Shown piece by piece: positions 52,745 to 61,915 of a stretch of DNA of 64,000 nucleotides. The stretch comes from JADJOY01 sp016713535 [NCBI: Deltaproteobacteria bacterium] (lineage in GTDB: Bacteria; JADJOY01): contig JADJOY010000043.1 of the NCBI GenBank assembly GCA_016713535.1, positions 48,031 to 112,030 on the forward strand, given 5' to 3'. A program made the translations under genes and the position numbers. The notes under the pieces are model-generated. The model worked only from the letters and a program-made list of their open reading frames with translations, made no database searches and was not told the origin of the DNA. Every line of letters starts with the position of its first letter. Position 1 is the stretch's first letter.

Positions 52745-54054
52745 GCACGTCTCCCGCCGACGCCGCCGCGCGCGCGCGCCTCGACGAGTACCAGCTCGCG
52801 CGGCTGCGCGCGCTGGTCGGCGAGATCGTGCCCACCAACCGCTTCTGGACCCCGCGCCTCGCCACCGCCGGCCTCGCGGCGAGCGACCTCACCAGCCTCG
52901 CGGCGCTGCGCCGCGTGCCTCCCGTCACCAAGGCCGAGCTCGGCCTGGACCACGCACGGCATCCGCCGTTCGGCTCGAACCTCACCTTCCCGATCGAGGA
53001 CTACGTCCGCGTCCACACCACCAGCGGCACCACCGCCGAGCCGCTGTCGTGGCCGGACACCGCCGCGAGCTGGCAGTGGATGCTCGACAACTGGAAGGAG
53101 ATCTTCCGCGCCGCGGGCGTCGGCCGCGGCGACGTGATCTTCTTCGCCTTCTCGTTCGGACCGTTCCTCGGTTTCTGGACCGCGTTCGAGAGCGCCACCC
53201 AGCTCGGCGCGCGCTGCCTGAGCGGGGGCGGCATGAGCTCACGCAAGCGCTTGCACGCCCTGGCGAGGGCGCGCGCGACGGTGCTGTGCTGTACGCCGAC
53301 CTACGCGCTCCACCTGGTCGAGACCGCGCGCGAGCTGGGACTCGCGGCGAGCGACCTCGCGCTGCGTACGATCGTCGTCGCCGGCGAGCCGGGCGGCAGC
53401 GTGCCCGCGGTCCGCAAGCTGGTCCGCGGAGGGCTCGGCGGCGAGGTCTTCGACCACCACGGGATGACCGAGACCGGCCCCGTGAGCTACCAGTGTCCCG
53501 CTCGCCCCGGCGCGCTGCGGGTGCTCGAGCGCGCCTATCTGGCCGAGGTCCTCGACCCGCTGAACGGCGAGCCGGTGGCGCCCGGCGGCGAGGGCGAGCT
53601 GGTCCTCACCACGCTCGGGCGCAGCGCCTCGCCGCTCATCCGCTATCGCACCGGCGACCGGGTGCGTCCCATCTACGTGGACGAGGCGGGCGGCGGCGAT
53701 GGCATCCACCTGGCCCTCGACGGCGGGGTGCTGGCGCGCGCCGACGACATGGTGATCGTGCGCGGCGTGAACGTGTACCCGAGTGCCCTGGACGAGATCG
53801 TGCGCTCCGAGCCGGGCGTCGCCGAGTACCGGGTCATGGTGGGCGTGCGCCGCTCCCTCACCGAGCTCACCCTCGAGGTGGAGCCGCGCGACGACGCCGA
53901 CGGGCCGGCGCTGCGCGGCCTGCTCGAGGAACGCTTCCGGGAGAGCCTGAGCCTGCGCGTCCCGGTGCGGCTCGCGGCCCCCGGCACGCTGCCGCGCTTC
54001 GAGATGAAGGCGCGGCGCTGGGTCCGCGCGAGCGACGACGAGGCGAGCACGTGA
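52741..54054 (+). CDS. AMP-forming acyl/aryl-CoA ligase (phenylacetate-CoA ligase-like)
   Basis: A 437-residue adenylating enzyme. HTTSGTTAEPLSWPDT is the ATP loop, HHGMTETGPVSYQ the A5 block, YRTGDRVRP the A7/A8 block and EMKARRWVR the C-terminal lysine region. These and the length match the PaaK-like branch that activates aromatic acids as CoA thioesters. No acyl carrier protein is encoded nearby, so the product may be passed as CoA ester or direct acyl-AMP. It overlaps both neighbours by 4 bp (GTGA each). Confidence 0.92.
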   Translation: MSTSPADAAARARLDEYQLARLRALVGEIVPTNRFWTPRLATAGLAASDLTSLAALRRVPPVTKAELGLDHARHPPFGSNLTFPIEDYVRVHTTSGTTAEPLSWPDTAASWQWMLDNWKEIFRAAGVGRGDVIFFAFSFGPFLGFWTAFESATQLGARCLSGGGMSSRKRLHALARARATVLCCTPTYALHLVETARELGLAASDLALRTIVVAGEPGGSVPAVRKLVRGGLGGEVFDHHGMTETGPVSYQCPARPGALRVLERAYLAEVLDPLNGEPVAPGGEGELVLTTLGRSASPLIRYRTGDRVRPIYVDEAGGGDGIHLALDGGVLARADDMVIVRGVNVYPSALDEIVRSEPGVAEYRVMVGVRRSLTELTLEVEPRDDADGPALRGLLEERFRESLSLRVPVRLAAPGTLPRFEMKARRWVRASDDEAST

Positions 54055-54752
54055 CCACCCCGCTCCTGACGCTCGACCGTGTGTCGCGGCGCTACGATGG
54101 CGAAGGCGGCTCGCAGCTCGTGCTCGACGAAGTGAGCTTCACGCTGGAGCGCGGCGCGGCGGTGGCCATCCAGGGCGCATCCGGAGCTGGCAAGAGCTCG
54201 CTGCTCAACCTGATCGGTGCGCTCGACCGGCCCACCTCGGGAACCATCCTGCTCGACGGTGCGTCGCTCGCCGACCTCGACGACGACGCGTCCTCGAGGC
54301 TGCGAGCCGAGAAGCTCGGCTTCGTGTTCCAGGACCACCACCTGCTGCCGCAGTGCACGGCGCTCGAGAACGTGCTGGTGCCCACGCTCGCGCGGGCGCG
54401 CAGCGCGTCGGAGGGTGCGAGCCCCGCGGCGGTCGCGCGCGCCGCGGCGCTCCTCGAGCGCGTCGGGCTCGCGGGACATGCCCACAAGCGCCCCCACCAG
54501 CTCTCCGGCGGGGAGCGGCAGCGCGTCGCGGTGGTGCGAGCGCTGATCAACCAGCCGCTCTTGCTCCTCGCCGACGAGCCGACCGGCGGCCTCGATCGGG
54601 CCGCCGCCGAGAACCTCGTCGACCTGCTGGTGGAGCTCAATCGCGAGACCGTACTCGCGCTCCTGGTCGTGACGCACGCGGCGAGTGTCGCGTCCCGCCT
54701 CGACGAGGTCTTCGAGCTCTTCGACGGCAAGCTGGCCCGGCCCGGCGGATGA
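54051..54752 (+). CDS. ABC transporter ATP-binding protein (LolD/MacB type)
   Basis: A 233-residue ATPase with Walker A GASGAGKSS, the Q-loop FVFQDHHLLP, the signature LSGGERQRVAVVRAL, Walker B LLLADEPTGGLD and the H-loop VVTHA. The LDRPTSGTI and FQDHHLLP blocks place it with LolD, MacB and FtsE-like ATPases that work with FtsX-fold permeases on lipoproteins, lipids or peptides. It starts with GTG at 54051 and its stop overlaps the permease start (ATGA), so the two form one transporter. Confidence 0.95.
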   Translation: MTTPLLTLDRVSRRYDGEGGSQLVLDEVSFTLERGAAVAIQGASGAGKSSLLNLIGALDRPTSGTILLDGASLADLDDDASSRLRAEKLGFVFQDHHLLPQCTALENVLVPTLARARSASEGASPAAVARAAALLERVGLAGHAHKRPHQLSGGERQRVAVVRALINQPLLLLADEPTGGLDRAAAENLVDLLVELNRETVLALLVVTHAASVASRLDEVFELFDGKLARPGG

Positions 54753-57700
54753 GCGGTGGCATGCTCGGCTGGCGGCTGGGCGGGCGCTCGCTGGTCCATC
54801 CGCGGCGCACCCACCTGGGTGTGGCGGCCGGTGCGGCGATCGCCACCGCGGTGCTGGTGGGCGCTCTCGGGGTGGGCGACTCGCTCCGCCACTCGCTCAC
54901 GGAGGGTGCGCTGCGACGGATCGGCGAGGTGCGCCTCGCCATGGACACCGGCGAGCGCGCCTTCACGGCCGCGCTCGCGGACGCGCTGACGGCGGCGCTC
55001 GCGGCGCCGGGCGCTCCGGCGACAGCCGCGCTTCACCTCAACGGCCTGGCGATCGCGGACGGCGGACGGAGGCGCGCGCCGGACGTCCACGTGTACGGCG
55101 TGGAGCCGGGGTTCTGGAGCGCGGGAGGGCTCGCGCCGCGAGCCCTCGGCGACCGCCAGGCACTCGTGAACCGCACCCTGGCGCGCGCCCTCGGCGTGCG
55201 CGAGGGCGACGAGATCGTGCTGCGCTTCGCCGCGCCGAGCGCCCTACCCCGCGATGTCCCCCTGGGCAGCGACGTCACCGAGACGCGCACGGTGCGGGTG
55301 GCCATCGAGCGCGTCATCGATGCCCACGAGCTCGGCGACTTCGACCTGTCGGGCGACCCCGAGCCGCCGCGCAACGTGTTCGTCGCGCTCTCGCTGCTCG
55401 AGCGCGGCAGCGGGCTCGTCGGCCGCCGCAACCTCGTCCTCGCGACCGCCCCGATCGACGCCGGCGCGGCCGGCGCCGGGTCCGCGAGTCCTCCCATCGT
55501 GCCCGCCGCGCTGCGCGCGAGCTGGAGGCTCGAGGACGCCGGCGCCCGGCTGCGCCGGCTCGGCCCCGACGGCGCGTGGGACGTCACCAGCGAGCGGATC
55601 TTCCTCGCCGAGCCGCTCGCCCGCGCGGCACTCGCCGCCGCTCCCGGGCGTGCCGCGCTCACCTATCTCGTCGACTCGATCGAGTCGGCGAGCGGTCGCG
55701 CGACGCGCTACGGCATGGTCACGGCGTACGATCCGATCGCTCCCGCGGACTCCCCACCGGCGCCCGTTCCCGCCGAGCTGGCACCGGACCAGGTCGTCGT
55801 CACGCGCTGGCTCGCGGACCAGCTCGGCGTCGACGTGGGGGACCCGCTCACGCTGCGCTACTGGGTGTTCGGCCTCAACCGTCACCTCACCCGCGCGAGC
55901 GGGCACTTCACCGTGGCCGGTGTCGTCGCCACCGAGAGCAAAGGTGGCGACCGCGCGCTCATGCCCGAGATTCCCGGGCTCACCGACGTCGAGAGTGCGC
56001 TCGACTGGGATCCCGCGCCCGAGCTCGACGTCCACCCCGAGCGGCTGAGCGACGCGGAGAGAACCTACTGGCGCGAGCACCGCGGCGCGCCGCAGGCCTT
56101 CGTTCACCGCAGCTGGGCGCTCGGCGCCGGTGGTTGGCGCACCCCCTACGGCGACGTGACGTCGGTGCGCCTCGACGGACGACTTGCCGAGGAGGCGCTG
56201 CGCGAGCGGATCCGCGCCAACCTCGAGCCCGCCGAGCTCGGCCTCGGCTTCCAGCCGGTGCGCGACCAGGCTCTGCGCTCGGTCGGAACCGGCGTCGCGT
56301 CTTACTTCGGCTACCTGTTCGCGAGCCTGAGCGCGTTCGTGATCCTCGCGGCGCTGGTCCTCACGGTGCTGCTCTTCACGTTCCACGTCGAGCAGGTGAG
56401 CCCGGAGATCGGGACGCTGCGCGCCGTGGGGATCCCGGCGCGCCGCATCCGCGCCTGGCTGCTGGCCGAAGGCGCGGTGGTGGCGGCGCTCGGCTGCGCG
56501 CTCGGCATTCCGGCGGGATGGCTCTACGTGTGGCTCATGCTGGGGGCGCTCGCCGGCCCCTGGTCCGGCGCGGTGGCGGGAGCGCAGGTGGCCTTCCACG
56601 TCGACGTCACGACACCGCTGCTGGGTGCAGGCGTGGTGTTCGGCGTCTCGGTGCTGGGCATGACCTGGGTGCTGTCGCGCCGCACGCGCCACCAGCCCCA
56701 CGCGTTGCTGGCGTCACGCTTCGGCGTGCCCGAGGCGAGCCACTGGTCGCGGCGCGCGGCGATCATCGCAACCGTCGCCTCGGCAGTGCTCGCGCTCGCG
56801 CTGGCGTCGTGGGGGGCGCGCGCGAGCGCCGAGCTCGCCACCGAGCTCTTCTTCGGCGCCGGCGCGTGCATGCTGCTCGCCACCGCCTCGGCGGCCGCGG
56901 CATACCTGATGCCCGCCGCCGAACGTGGCCGCGCGATGGTCACGTTCGCTCGCCTCGGCCACCTCGGCGCGAGCCGCCGCGCGGGCCGCTCCCTGGCCGC
57001 GATCACGATGCTGGCGAGCGGCACCTTCCTGGTGATCTCGGTGAACGCGTTCCGCCTCGGAGGCGAGGACCGGACCGCCGCGGGAACCGGCGGCTTCGCC
57101 CTCTTCGCCCGCACCTCGGTGCCGGTGGCGCCGGACCTCTCCACGCCGGACGGGCTGGCGGCACTCGGTCTCGAGCGGCTGCGCGAGGTCCACATCCTCG
57201 GGCTCAGGCTCGGGGTCGGCGACGAGGCGAGCTGCAGGAACCTCGCGCGCCCGCGGCACCCGCCGCTGCTCGGCGTCGACGCGTCCAGCTTCGCAGCACG
57301 GAACCCGTTCCGCTTCGCCGGCCTCCTCACCCCGACGGCGTCGCCGTGGACGCTCCTCGAGGGTTCCGACGACGCCGAGGTGATTCCCGCGATCGCGGAC
57401 GAAGCGGTCGCGAAGTGGGTGCTCGGCCTCGGTCTCGGAGACACCCTCGAATATCTCGACGACTCGGGGCGACCGTTCCGGGTGCGCTTGGTCGGGATGC
57501 TCAAGGGCTCGATCCTGCAGGGCTACCTGCTCGTGGACGCCCGCGCGTTCGCGGCGCGCTTTCCGTCGCTGGCCGGTCATCGCGTGTTCCTCGTCGACGC
57601 GCCGAGCGGGCGTGAGGACGAGGTGGCGCGAGCGCTCGCCGAGTCGGCGCTCGCGGATCACGGCCTCACGATCACCCCCGCGGCCGAGCGCCTGGCCTCG

Positions 57701-58096
57701 TTCGACGCCGTCCAGAACACCTACCTCTCGATCTTCACGGCGGTCGGCGGGCTCGGGTTGGTCCTCGGCTGCGCCGGACTCGGCGTGGTGGTGCTGCGCA
57801 ACGTCGTGGAGCGCCGCGGCGAGCTCGCCGCGATGCGCGCGATCGGGTTCTCGCGGCGGCGACTGCGGCGACTGCTGCTGGTCGAGCACGGGCTCCTGCT
57901 GGCATGGGGCGTCGGCGCCGGCACCGCGTCCGCGCTGGTCGCGATCGGTCCCACGCTCGCCGAGCGCGGCTCCGTGCCCGTGGCGCTCCTCGTCTCGACC
58001 GCCCTCGCGGTGATCGTCAACGGCTTGCTATGGACCCTCGTCGCGGCACGTGTCGCGCTCGCCGGCGAGCTCCTCGCCGCCTTGCGCCACGAGTGA
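54749..58096 (+). CDS. Large FtsX-family ABC transporter permease (1115 residues)
   Basis: A fused permease with two FtsX-type units, joined by a periplasmic region of about 500 residues. TM1 is GVAAGAAIATAVLVGALGVG, central TM groups lie at about 515-600 (FASLSAFVILAALVLTVLLF, EVSPEIGTLRAVGIPARRIR with one base change in spelling: QVSPEIGTLRAVGIP), and C-terminal ones at 995-1110 (VGGLGLVLGCAGLGVVVLRN, RRGELAAMRAIGFSRRRL). The double coupling-helix motif (xxIGTLRAVG and ELAAMRAIG) indicates a half-duplicated protein that makes the whole channel. Likely exports a lipid-like or glycosylated product to the outer membrane. Confidence 0.9.
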   Translation: MSGGMLGWRLGGRSLVHPRRTHLGVAAGAAIATAVLVGALGVGDSLRHSLTEGALRRIGEVRLAMDTGERAFTAALADALTAALAAPGAPATAALHLNGLAIADGGRRRAPDVHVYGVEPGFWSAGGLAPRALGDRQALVNRTLARALGVREGDEIVLRFAAPSALPRDVPLGSDVTETRTVRVAIERVIDAHELGDFDLSGDPEPPRNVFVALSLLERGSGLVGRRNLVLATAPIDAGAAGAGSASPPIVPAALRASWRLEDAGARLRRLGPDGAWDVTSERIFLAEPLARAALAAAPGRAALTYLVDSIESASGRATRYGMVTAYDPIAPADSPPAPVPAELAPDQVVVTRWLADQLGVDVGDPLTLRYWVFGLNRHLTRASGHFTVAGVVATESKGGDRALMPEIPGLTDVESALDWDPAPELDVHPERLSDAERTYWREHRGAPQAFVHRSWALGAGGWRTPYGDVTSVRLDGRLAEEALRERIRANLEPAELGLGFQPVRDQALRSVGTGVASYFGYLFASLSAFVILAALVLTVLLFTFHVEQVSPEIGTLRAVGIPARRIRAWLLAEGAVVAALGCALGIPAGWLYVWLMLGALAGPWSGAVAGAQVAFHVDVTTPLLGAGVVFGVSVLGMTWVLSRRTRHQPHALLASRFGVPEASHWSRRAAIIATVASAVLALALASWGARASAELATELFFGAGACMLLATASAAAAYLMPAAERGRAMVTFARLGHLGASRRAGRSLAAITMLASGTFLVISVNAFRLGGEDRTAAGTGGFALFARTSVPVAPDLSTPDGLAALGLERLREVHILGLRLGVGDEASCRNLARPRHPPLLGVDASSFAARNPFRFAGLLTPTASPWTLLEGSDDAEVIPAIADEAVAKWVLGLGLGDTLEYLDDSGRPFRVRLVGMLKGSILQGYLLVDARAFAARFPSLAGHRVFLVDAPSGREDEVARALAESALADHGLTITPAAERLASFDAVQNTYLSIFTAVGGLGLVLGCAGLGVVVLRNVVERRGELAAMRAIGFSRRRLRRLLLVEHGLLLAWGVGAGTASALVAIGPTLAERGSVPVALLVSTALAVIVNGLLWTLVAARVALAGELLAALRHE

Positions 58097-58155
58097 CCCG
58101 AGGCTCCGCAGGCCTTCCGCTACACTCGTCCACCCGTCCTCGCGAGAGGGATTCC

Positions 58156-61100
58156 ATGCCGTGTCCACGCAGCCTCGCCACCCGTGCGCTCGCCTTCCTG
58201 GTGTGCACGCTCGCCGCCGCTCCCACGCTCCACGCCGCCGACTGGACGAGCTGGCGTGGCCCCCGTCAGATCGGCGTGTCCGACGAGACCGGGCTGGTCT
58301 CGTCGTGGTCGAAGGACGGCGACCGCCACGGTCTGGTGTGGCGCGACGACTTCGTCGGCCGCTCGACGCCGGTGGTGTTCGACGGCCGGGTGTGCGCGTT
58401 CGGGCGCCGCGGCACCGCCGACGATCGCGGTGAGCGCGTGGCGTGCTGGAGCGCCGCCGACGGCAAGAAGCGCTGGGAAGTGCCGCTCGTCGTCCACAAC
58501 ACCACGATCCCGTTCAACCGCGCGGGGTGGTCGAGCCCGGCCGGTGACACCGAGACGGGCTACCTCTACGCCCAGGGCTCCGACGGGCACCTGAGCTGTT
58601 TCGACCGCGACGGCCAGATCGTCTGGCAGCGTGCACTCCACGAGGAGCAGGGCCGCTTCTCGGGCTACGGCGGCCGCACCGCCAACCCGCTGGTGTTCGA
58701 GGACCTGGTGATCGCCAACGTCATCAGCTCGTCGATCCTCGGCTACGAGCCGCCGTCGCACCGCTACTACGCGTTCGACAAGCGCACCGGCGAGATCGCA
58801 TGGACGTCCGCGCCCGCGAAGCCGGCCCTCGACCTCAACATCCAGGCCAACCCGGTCATCGCGCTCGTCGACGGCCGCGAGCTGATGATCGGCGGCGCGG
58901 CGGACGGCTGGATCTACGCCCTCGAGCCCCGCACCGGCCGCAAGGTCTGGGAGTTCCAGGCGTCCAAGCTCGCGCTCAACACCTCGGTCGTGGTGGTGGG
59001 CGACACCGTCTACACCAGCCACACGGAGGAGAACGTCTCGAGCGGCGTGATGGGCGCCGTCATGGCCATCGACGCGACCGGCCGCGGCGACGTGAGCAAG
59101 ACCGCGCTGCGCTGGACGATCCCCGAGATCCGCGCGGGCTACGCGTCGCCGACGATGCACGACGGCGTGCTCTACGTCGTCGACGACTCGGCGAAGCTCC
59201 ACGGCATCGACGCCGCGACCGGGCGGGAGGTGTGGGCGCCATTCAAGCTCGGTACCGTCGGCAAGGGATCGCCGGTGTGGGCGGATGGCCGCCTCTACGC
59301 CACCGAGGTCAACGGCCGCCTGTGGATCCTCGAGCCGAGCCGAGATGGCGTGAAGGTCCTCGACCGCGACGAGCTCGCGATGCCGGACGGCCGATACGCG
59401 GAGATCTACGGCTCGGTGGCGGTGTCGGGCGGACGCGTGTTCTTCACCACCGAGGAGGGGATCTACTGCCTGGGCGACAGGTCGAAGCCGTTCGGCGGAA
59501 GCACGGGCCTGGTGGCGCCGCTCGCGCCGCCGCGCGGCAGCGGCGCGCCCGCGACGCTCGCGCTGGTGCCCGCCGAGGTCCTGATCGCGCCGGGCGAGAG
59601 CGTGACGTTCCGCACCCGGGCGTTCGATCCCCAGGGACGACCGCTCGGCGCGGTGACGCCCGCGAGCGTCACTCTCGAGAAGCTCGCGGGCGAAGTGGCC
59701 CCAGGCGGTGCTTCCGCGCCGTCCGAGTCGCGCTTCACCGCCGGGGACGTGCCGTTCCAGGCCGGGTTCGTCACCGCCAAGCTCGGCGAGCTCACGGCGA
59801 AGGCGCGGGTGCGGGTGATCGCGCCACCGCCCTGGCACGAGGACTTCTCCACCAAGCCCCCGGGCGAGCCCATCCCCTACTGGGTGTTCGGCAGCCGCTT
59901 CAAGGTGGCGCAGCTCGACGGCGCGAAGGTCCTGAACAAGTTCGTCGCCCCCACCGGGCTGCAGCGCAGCCGGACCTACATCGGGCCGGCGGCGTGGGCG
60001 GATTACACGATCGCCGCCAGCGTCCTGAGCCGGCAGAAGGGAAGCGAGCGCGCCGACATGGGCCTCGTCGCGAGCGGCTACACGATCGAGCTGCTCGGCG
60101 CCCAGCAGACGATCCAGGTGAGCTCGTGGCACTCGGCGCTGCGCATGGCGCGCTCGGTGCCGTTCGCCTGGCAACCGGACGTCTGGTACCGGGTCCTGCT
60201 GCGGGTCGAGCCGAAGGGCGAGAAACACGCGCTGGTCCGGGGCAAGGTGTGGCGGCGCGATCAACCCGAACCGGCCGCGTGGACGATCGAGGTCGACGAC
60301 CCGTTCGGCGTCACCCACGGCGCACCCGGCCTCTACGGCTACTCGCCGGTCGACATCTACTACGACGACGTCGAAGTCACCCCCAACGTGGTCACCGCCG
60401 CGCCCCCGGCCCCCGCAGCGGCGGTGGCCAGCCCGCCGCCGCCCGTCCCGGTTCCCGCCCCGCCGATCGCCACGGCCCCGCGCGCCGCGGACGCGTCCGG
60501 CGCGGCGGCGAGCGCAACCGCGGCTCCTCCGCGCAAGCGGGGCCCCGAGGATCCGGCGACGATGCTGGGGGGCAACGTGTCCCGCAACATGGCGTCGCCC
60601 GAGAAGGGGCTGCCGGACGACTGGGACGTCCAGACCGGCAAGAACGTGCTGTGGCAGGCCAAGCTCGGCTCGCAGAGCTACGGCGGGCCGGTGGTGTTCG
60701 GCGGCAAGGTCTTCGTCGGCACCAACAACGGATCGCCGCGCGATCCGAAGGTCACCGGTGACAAGGGCGTGGTGATGGCGTTCGACGCCAAGACCGGCGA
60801 CTTCCTGTGGCAGCTCGTGCACCCGAAGCTGCCGACCGGCCTGGTCAACGACTGGCCGATGCAAGGTGTGTGCTCGACGCCGTTCGTGCAGCGCGATCGC
60901 CTCTACTACGTCTCGAACGAAGGCAAGGTCGTGTGCGCCGACACGGAGGGGTTCCACGACGGCGAGAACGACGGACCGCTCGACGGCGAGGCCGGGGTGG
61001 GGCCCACCGCCGGCGACGTGGTGTGGTCCTACGACCTCAAGGACGAGCTCGGCGTCTTCCCGCACAACATGTCCGCGTCCTCTCCCCTGGCGATCCACGG

Positions 61101-61914
61101 CATCCTCTACGCCGTCACCGGCAACGGCGTCGACGAGGGTCACATCAACGTCCCCGCCCCGGCGGCGCCGAGCTTCGTCGCGCTGGACCAGGCGACGGGC
61201 AAGCTGATCTGGAAGAGCAACCTGCCCGGCAACGAGGTGCTGCACGGCAGCTGGTCGAGCCCGTCCTACGGCGTCGCGGGCGGGGTCCCGCAGGTGGTGT
61301 TCGGCGGCGGCAACGGCTGGCTCTACTCCTTCGCCCCCGAGACCGGCGAGATGCTCTGGAAGTTCGACGCCAACCCCAAGGACGCGGTGTGGGACATCGG
61401 CGGCGCCGGTACCCGCAACAACGTCATCGCCATGCCGGTGTTCCACGACGGCCGGGTGTACGTCGGCGTCGGCGAGGATCCGGAGCATGGCGAGGGGATC
61501 GGCCACCTGTGGGTGATCGACGCCACCCAGCGCGGCGACATCACGCGTACCGGGCTGGTGTGGACGCGCGGCGGCGAGGACTTCCACCGCACGATCTCGA
61601 CGGTCGCGATCGCCGACGGCTTGCTGTACGCGGCGGACCTGTCGGGCTTCCTCTACTGTCTCGACGCGGCGACCGGGAGACATCACTGGACGTACGACGC
61701 GTTCGCGGCGGTGTGGTCGTCGCCGTTGGTCGCGGACGGCAAGGTCTACCTGGCGGACGAGGACGGCGACGTCGCGGTCCTGAAGCATGGCCGCGAGCTG
61801 AAGGTCCTCCGCGAGATCAACATGGCCAGCCCGATCTACACCACGCCCACCGCGAAGGACGGCGTCCTGTACGTGAGCACGCGCTCGCGGATGTTCGCGA
61901 TCTCCGCGAGATGA
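58156..61914 (+). CDS. Secreted double beta-propeller protein with central concanavalin-like domain (1252 residues)
   Basis: ATG at 58156 with GAGAGGG upstream. A signal peptide ends AAPTLHAA. Residues 25-450 form a first PQQ-like propeller (DWTSWRGPRQIGVSDETG, then IYALEPRTGRKVWEFQAS). Residues 570-750 hold a beta-sandwich like DUF1080/LamG domains (WHEDFSTKPPGEPIPYWVFG, YSPVDIYYDDVEVTP). A Pro/Ala-rich linker at 755-795 is followed by a second propeller (FDAKTGDFLWQLVHP, VIDATQRGDITRTGLVWTR). It may bind glycans or scaffold proteins outside the inner membrane. It is 59 bp after the permease gene and one base before the next propeller gene. Confidence 0.88.
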   Translation: MPCPRSLATRALAFLVCTLAAAPTLHAADWTSWRGPRQIGVSDETGLVSSWSKDGDRHGLVWRDDFVGRSTPVVFDGRVCAFGRRGTADDRGERVACWSAADGKKRWEVPLVVHNTTIPFNRAGWSSPAGDTETGYLYAQGSDGHLSCFDRDGQIVWQRALHEEQGRFSGYGGRTANPLVFEDLVIANVISSSILGYEPPSHRYYAFDKRTGEIAWTSAPAKPALDLNIQANPVIALVDGRELMIGGAADGWIYALEPRTGRKVWEFQASKLALNTSVVVVGDTVYTSHTEENVSSGVMGAVMAIDATGRGDVSKTALRWTIPEIRAGYASPTMHDGVLYVVDDSAKLHGIDAATGREVWAPFKLGTVGKGSPVWADGRLYATEVNGRLWILEPSRDGVKVLDRDELAMPDGRYAEIYGSVAVSGGRVFFTTEEGIYCLGDRSKPFGGSTGLVAPLAPPRGSGAPATLALVPAEVLIAPGESVTFRTRAFDPQGRPLGAVTPASVTLEKLAGEVAPGGASAPSESRFTAGDVPFQAGFVTAKLGELTAKARVRVIAPPPWHEDFSTKPPGEPIPYWVFGSRFKVAQLDGAKVLNKFVAPTGLQRSRTYIGPAAWADYTIAASVLSRQKGSERADMGLVASGYTIELLGAQQTIQVSSWHSALRMARSVPFAWQPDVWYRVLLRVEPKGEKHALVRGKVWRRDQPEPAAWTIEVDDPFGVTHGAPGLYGYSPVDIYYDDVEVTPNVVTAAPPAPAAAVASPPPPVPVPAPPIATAPRAADASGAAASATAAPPRKRGPEDPATMLGGNVSRNMASPEKGLPDDWDVQTGKNVLWQAKLGSQSYGGPVVFGGKVFVGTNNGSPRDPKVTGDKGVVMAFDAKTGDFLWQLVHPKLPTGLVNDWPMQGVCSTPFVQRDRLYYVSNEGKVVCADTEGFHDGENDGPLDGEAGVGPTAGDVVWSYDLKDELGVFPHNMSASSPLAIHGILYAVTGNGVDEGHINVPAPAAPSFVALDQATGKLIWKSNLPGNEVLHGSWSSPSYGVAGGVPQVVFGGGNGWLYSFAPETGEMLWKFDANPKDAVWDIGGAGTRNNVIAMPVFHDGRVYVGVGEDPEHGEGIGHLWVIDATQRGDITRTGLVWTRGGEDFHRTISTVAIADGLLYAADLSGFLYCLDAATGRHHWTYDAFAAVWSSPLVADGKVYLADEDGDVAVLKHGRELKVLREINMASPIYTTPTAKDGVLYVSTRSRMFAISAR

Positions 61915-61915
61915 C

